Assembly: GCF_014202765.1 (NCBI RefSeq)
Contig: NZ_JACHHN010000003.1
Coordinates: 124,001 to 188,000, forward strand
Origin: Silvimonas terrae
GTDB taxonomy: Bacteria; Pseudomonadota; Gammaproteobacteria; Burkholderiales; Chitinibacteraceae
Reading direction: 5' to 3'
DNA length: 64,000 nucleotides
The number at the start of each line of letters is the position of its first letter. Position 1 is the stretch's first letter. Shown one piece after another: positions 63,887 to 64,000 of this stretch. Made by a program: the position numbers and the translations under genes. The notes under the pieces are model-generated. The model was not told where the DNA came from. It saw only the letters and a list, made by a program, of their open reading frames with translations, and ran no database searches.

Positions 63887-64000
63887 CTACATCGGCACGC
63901 CGGTCGAGGCCCGCACCACCAGTTCAGTCGGCAGCACAATCTGGGGAGATGCCGCTTCCAGCCCCGCAATCAGCGCCAACAGGGTATTCACGGCCGAGCG
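63887..64000 (-). CDS. LacI-family regulator (partial, C-terminus only)
   Basis: Only the last 37 residues are in the window. They end VNTLLALIAGLEAASPQIVLPTELVVRASTGVPM, and the segment LPTELVVRASTG is the typical C-terminal strand of LacI-family effector domains. The rest lies beyond the right edge, so target and effector are unknown. Confidence 0.8.
   Translation of the reverse strand, partial: RSAVNTLLALIAGLEAASPQIVLPTELVVRASTGVPM

Overview
The window looks like chromosome from a GC-rich betaproteobacterium. A Neisseriales/Chitinibacteraceae-type soil or plant-litter organism is my inference. It rests on gene style, dRS3-like ATTCCC-N8-GGGAAT repeats and mosaic intergenic repeats like those of Neisseria. 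I see no rRNA, tRNA, IS transposase, phage gene or CRISPR array. The content is mostly nutrient acquisition, above all plant cell-wall sugars and iron.

Layout. 1-3.6 kb: a GntR-controlled operon with an AprA-like flavoprotein, an AprB-like ferredoxin and the start of a sulfonate-type ABC binding protein. 3.7-5.8 kb: a quinone-oxidoreductase-like enzyme and a small unknown protein, divergent from an AraC regulator. 6.3-10.7 kb: a type IV pilus minor-pilin operon ending in a very large PilX-like protein with beta-helix-type repeats. 10.7-20.8 kb: a TonB receptor behind twin dyads, convergent with an iron operon (OprB-type porin, beta-propeller, EfeB, FbpABC) behind a good Fur box. 21-23 kb: an alpha/beta-hydrolase and an AraC/GyrI regulator. 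23-30 kb: a GH127 beta-L-arabinofuranosidase with its own ABC transporter and AraC regulator. 30-35 kb: two large exported lipoproteins, one a PAP2 phosphatase fused to autotransporter-type beta-strand repeats. 35.5-37.9 kb: a GH1 enzyme divergent from a LysR regulator.

39-53 kb: a type I galactan locus (GH35, MalK-, MalE-, MalF- and MalG-like transporter, secreted GH53 with a C-terminal carbohydrate-binding module, GH42), divergent from a LacI regulator. GH53 should cut galactan outside the cytoplasm, the transporter import the oligosaccharides, and GH42/GH35 release galactose inside. 53.6-62.7 kb: a LacI-controlled alpha-xyloside operon (binding protein, two permeases, ATPase, YicI-like GH31). 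The same CGGAAACGTTTCCG palindrome stands before the first and last transcription blocks. 62.7-63.8 kb: a ParD-like protein overlapping a type I methionine aminopeptidase. The right edge holds the C-terminus of another LacI regulator.

Between many genes, and inside the galactan operon, lie mosaic repeat arrays. Their modules are a GTAGCCCGGAT dyad, a GTAGGGTGGATT dyad, an ATTCC/GGAAT dyad and an ACTTTCTTTG/CAAAGAAAGT stem-loop core that ends in a variable hexanucleotide tract, up to eleven GGCAAC units. These are the least explained structures in the window.
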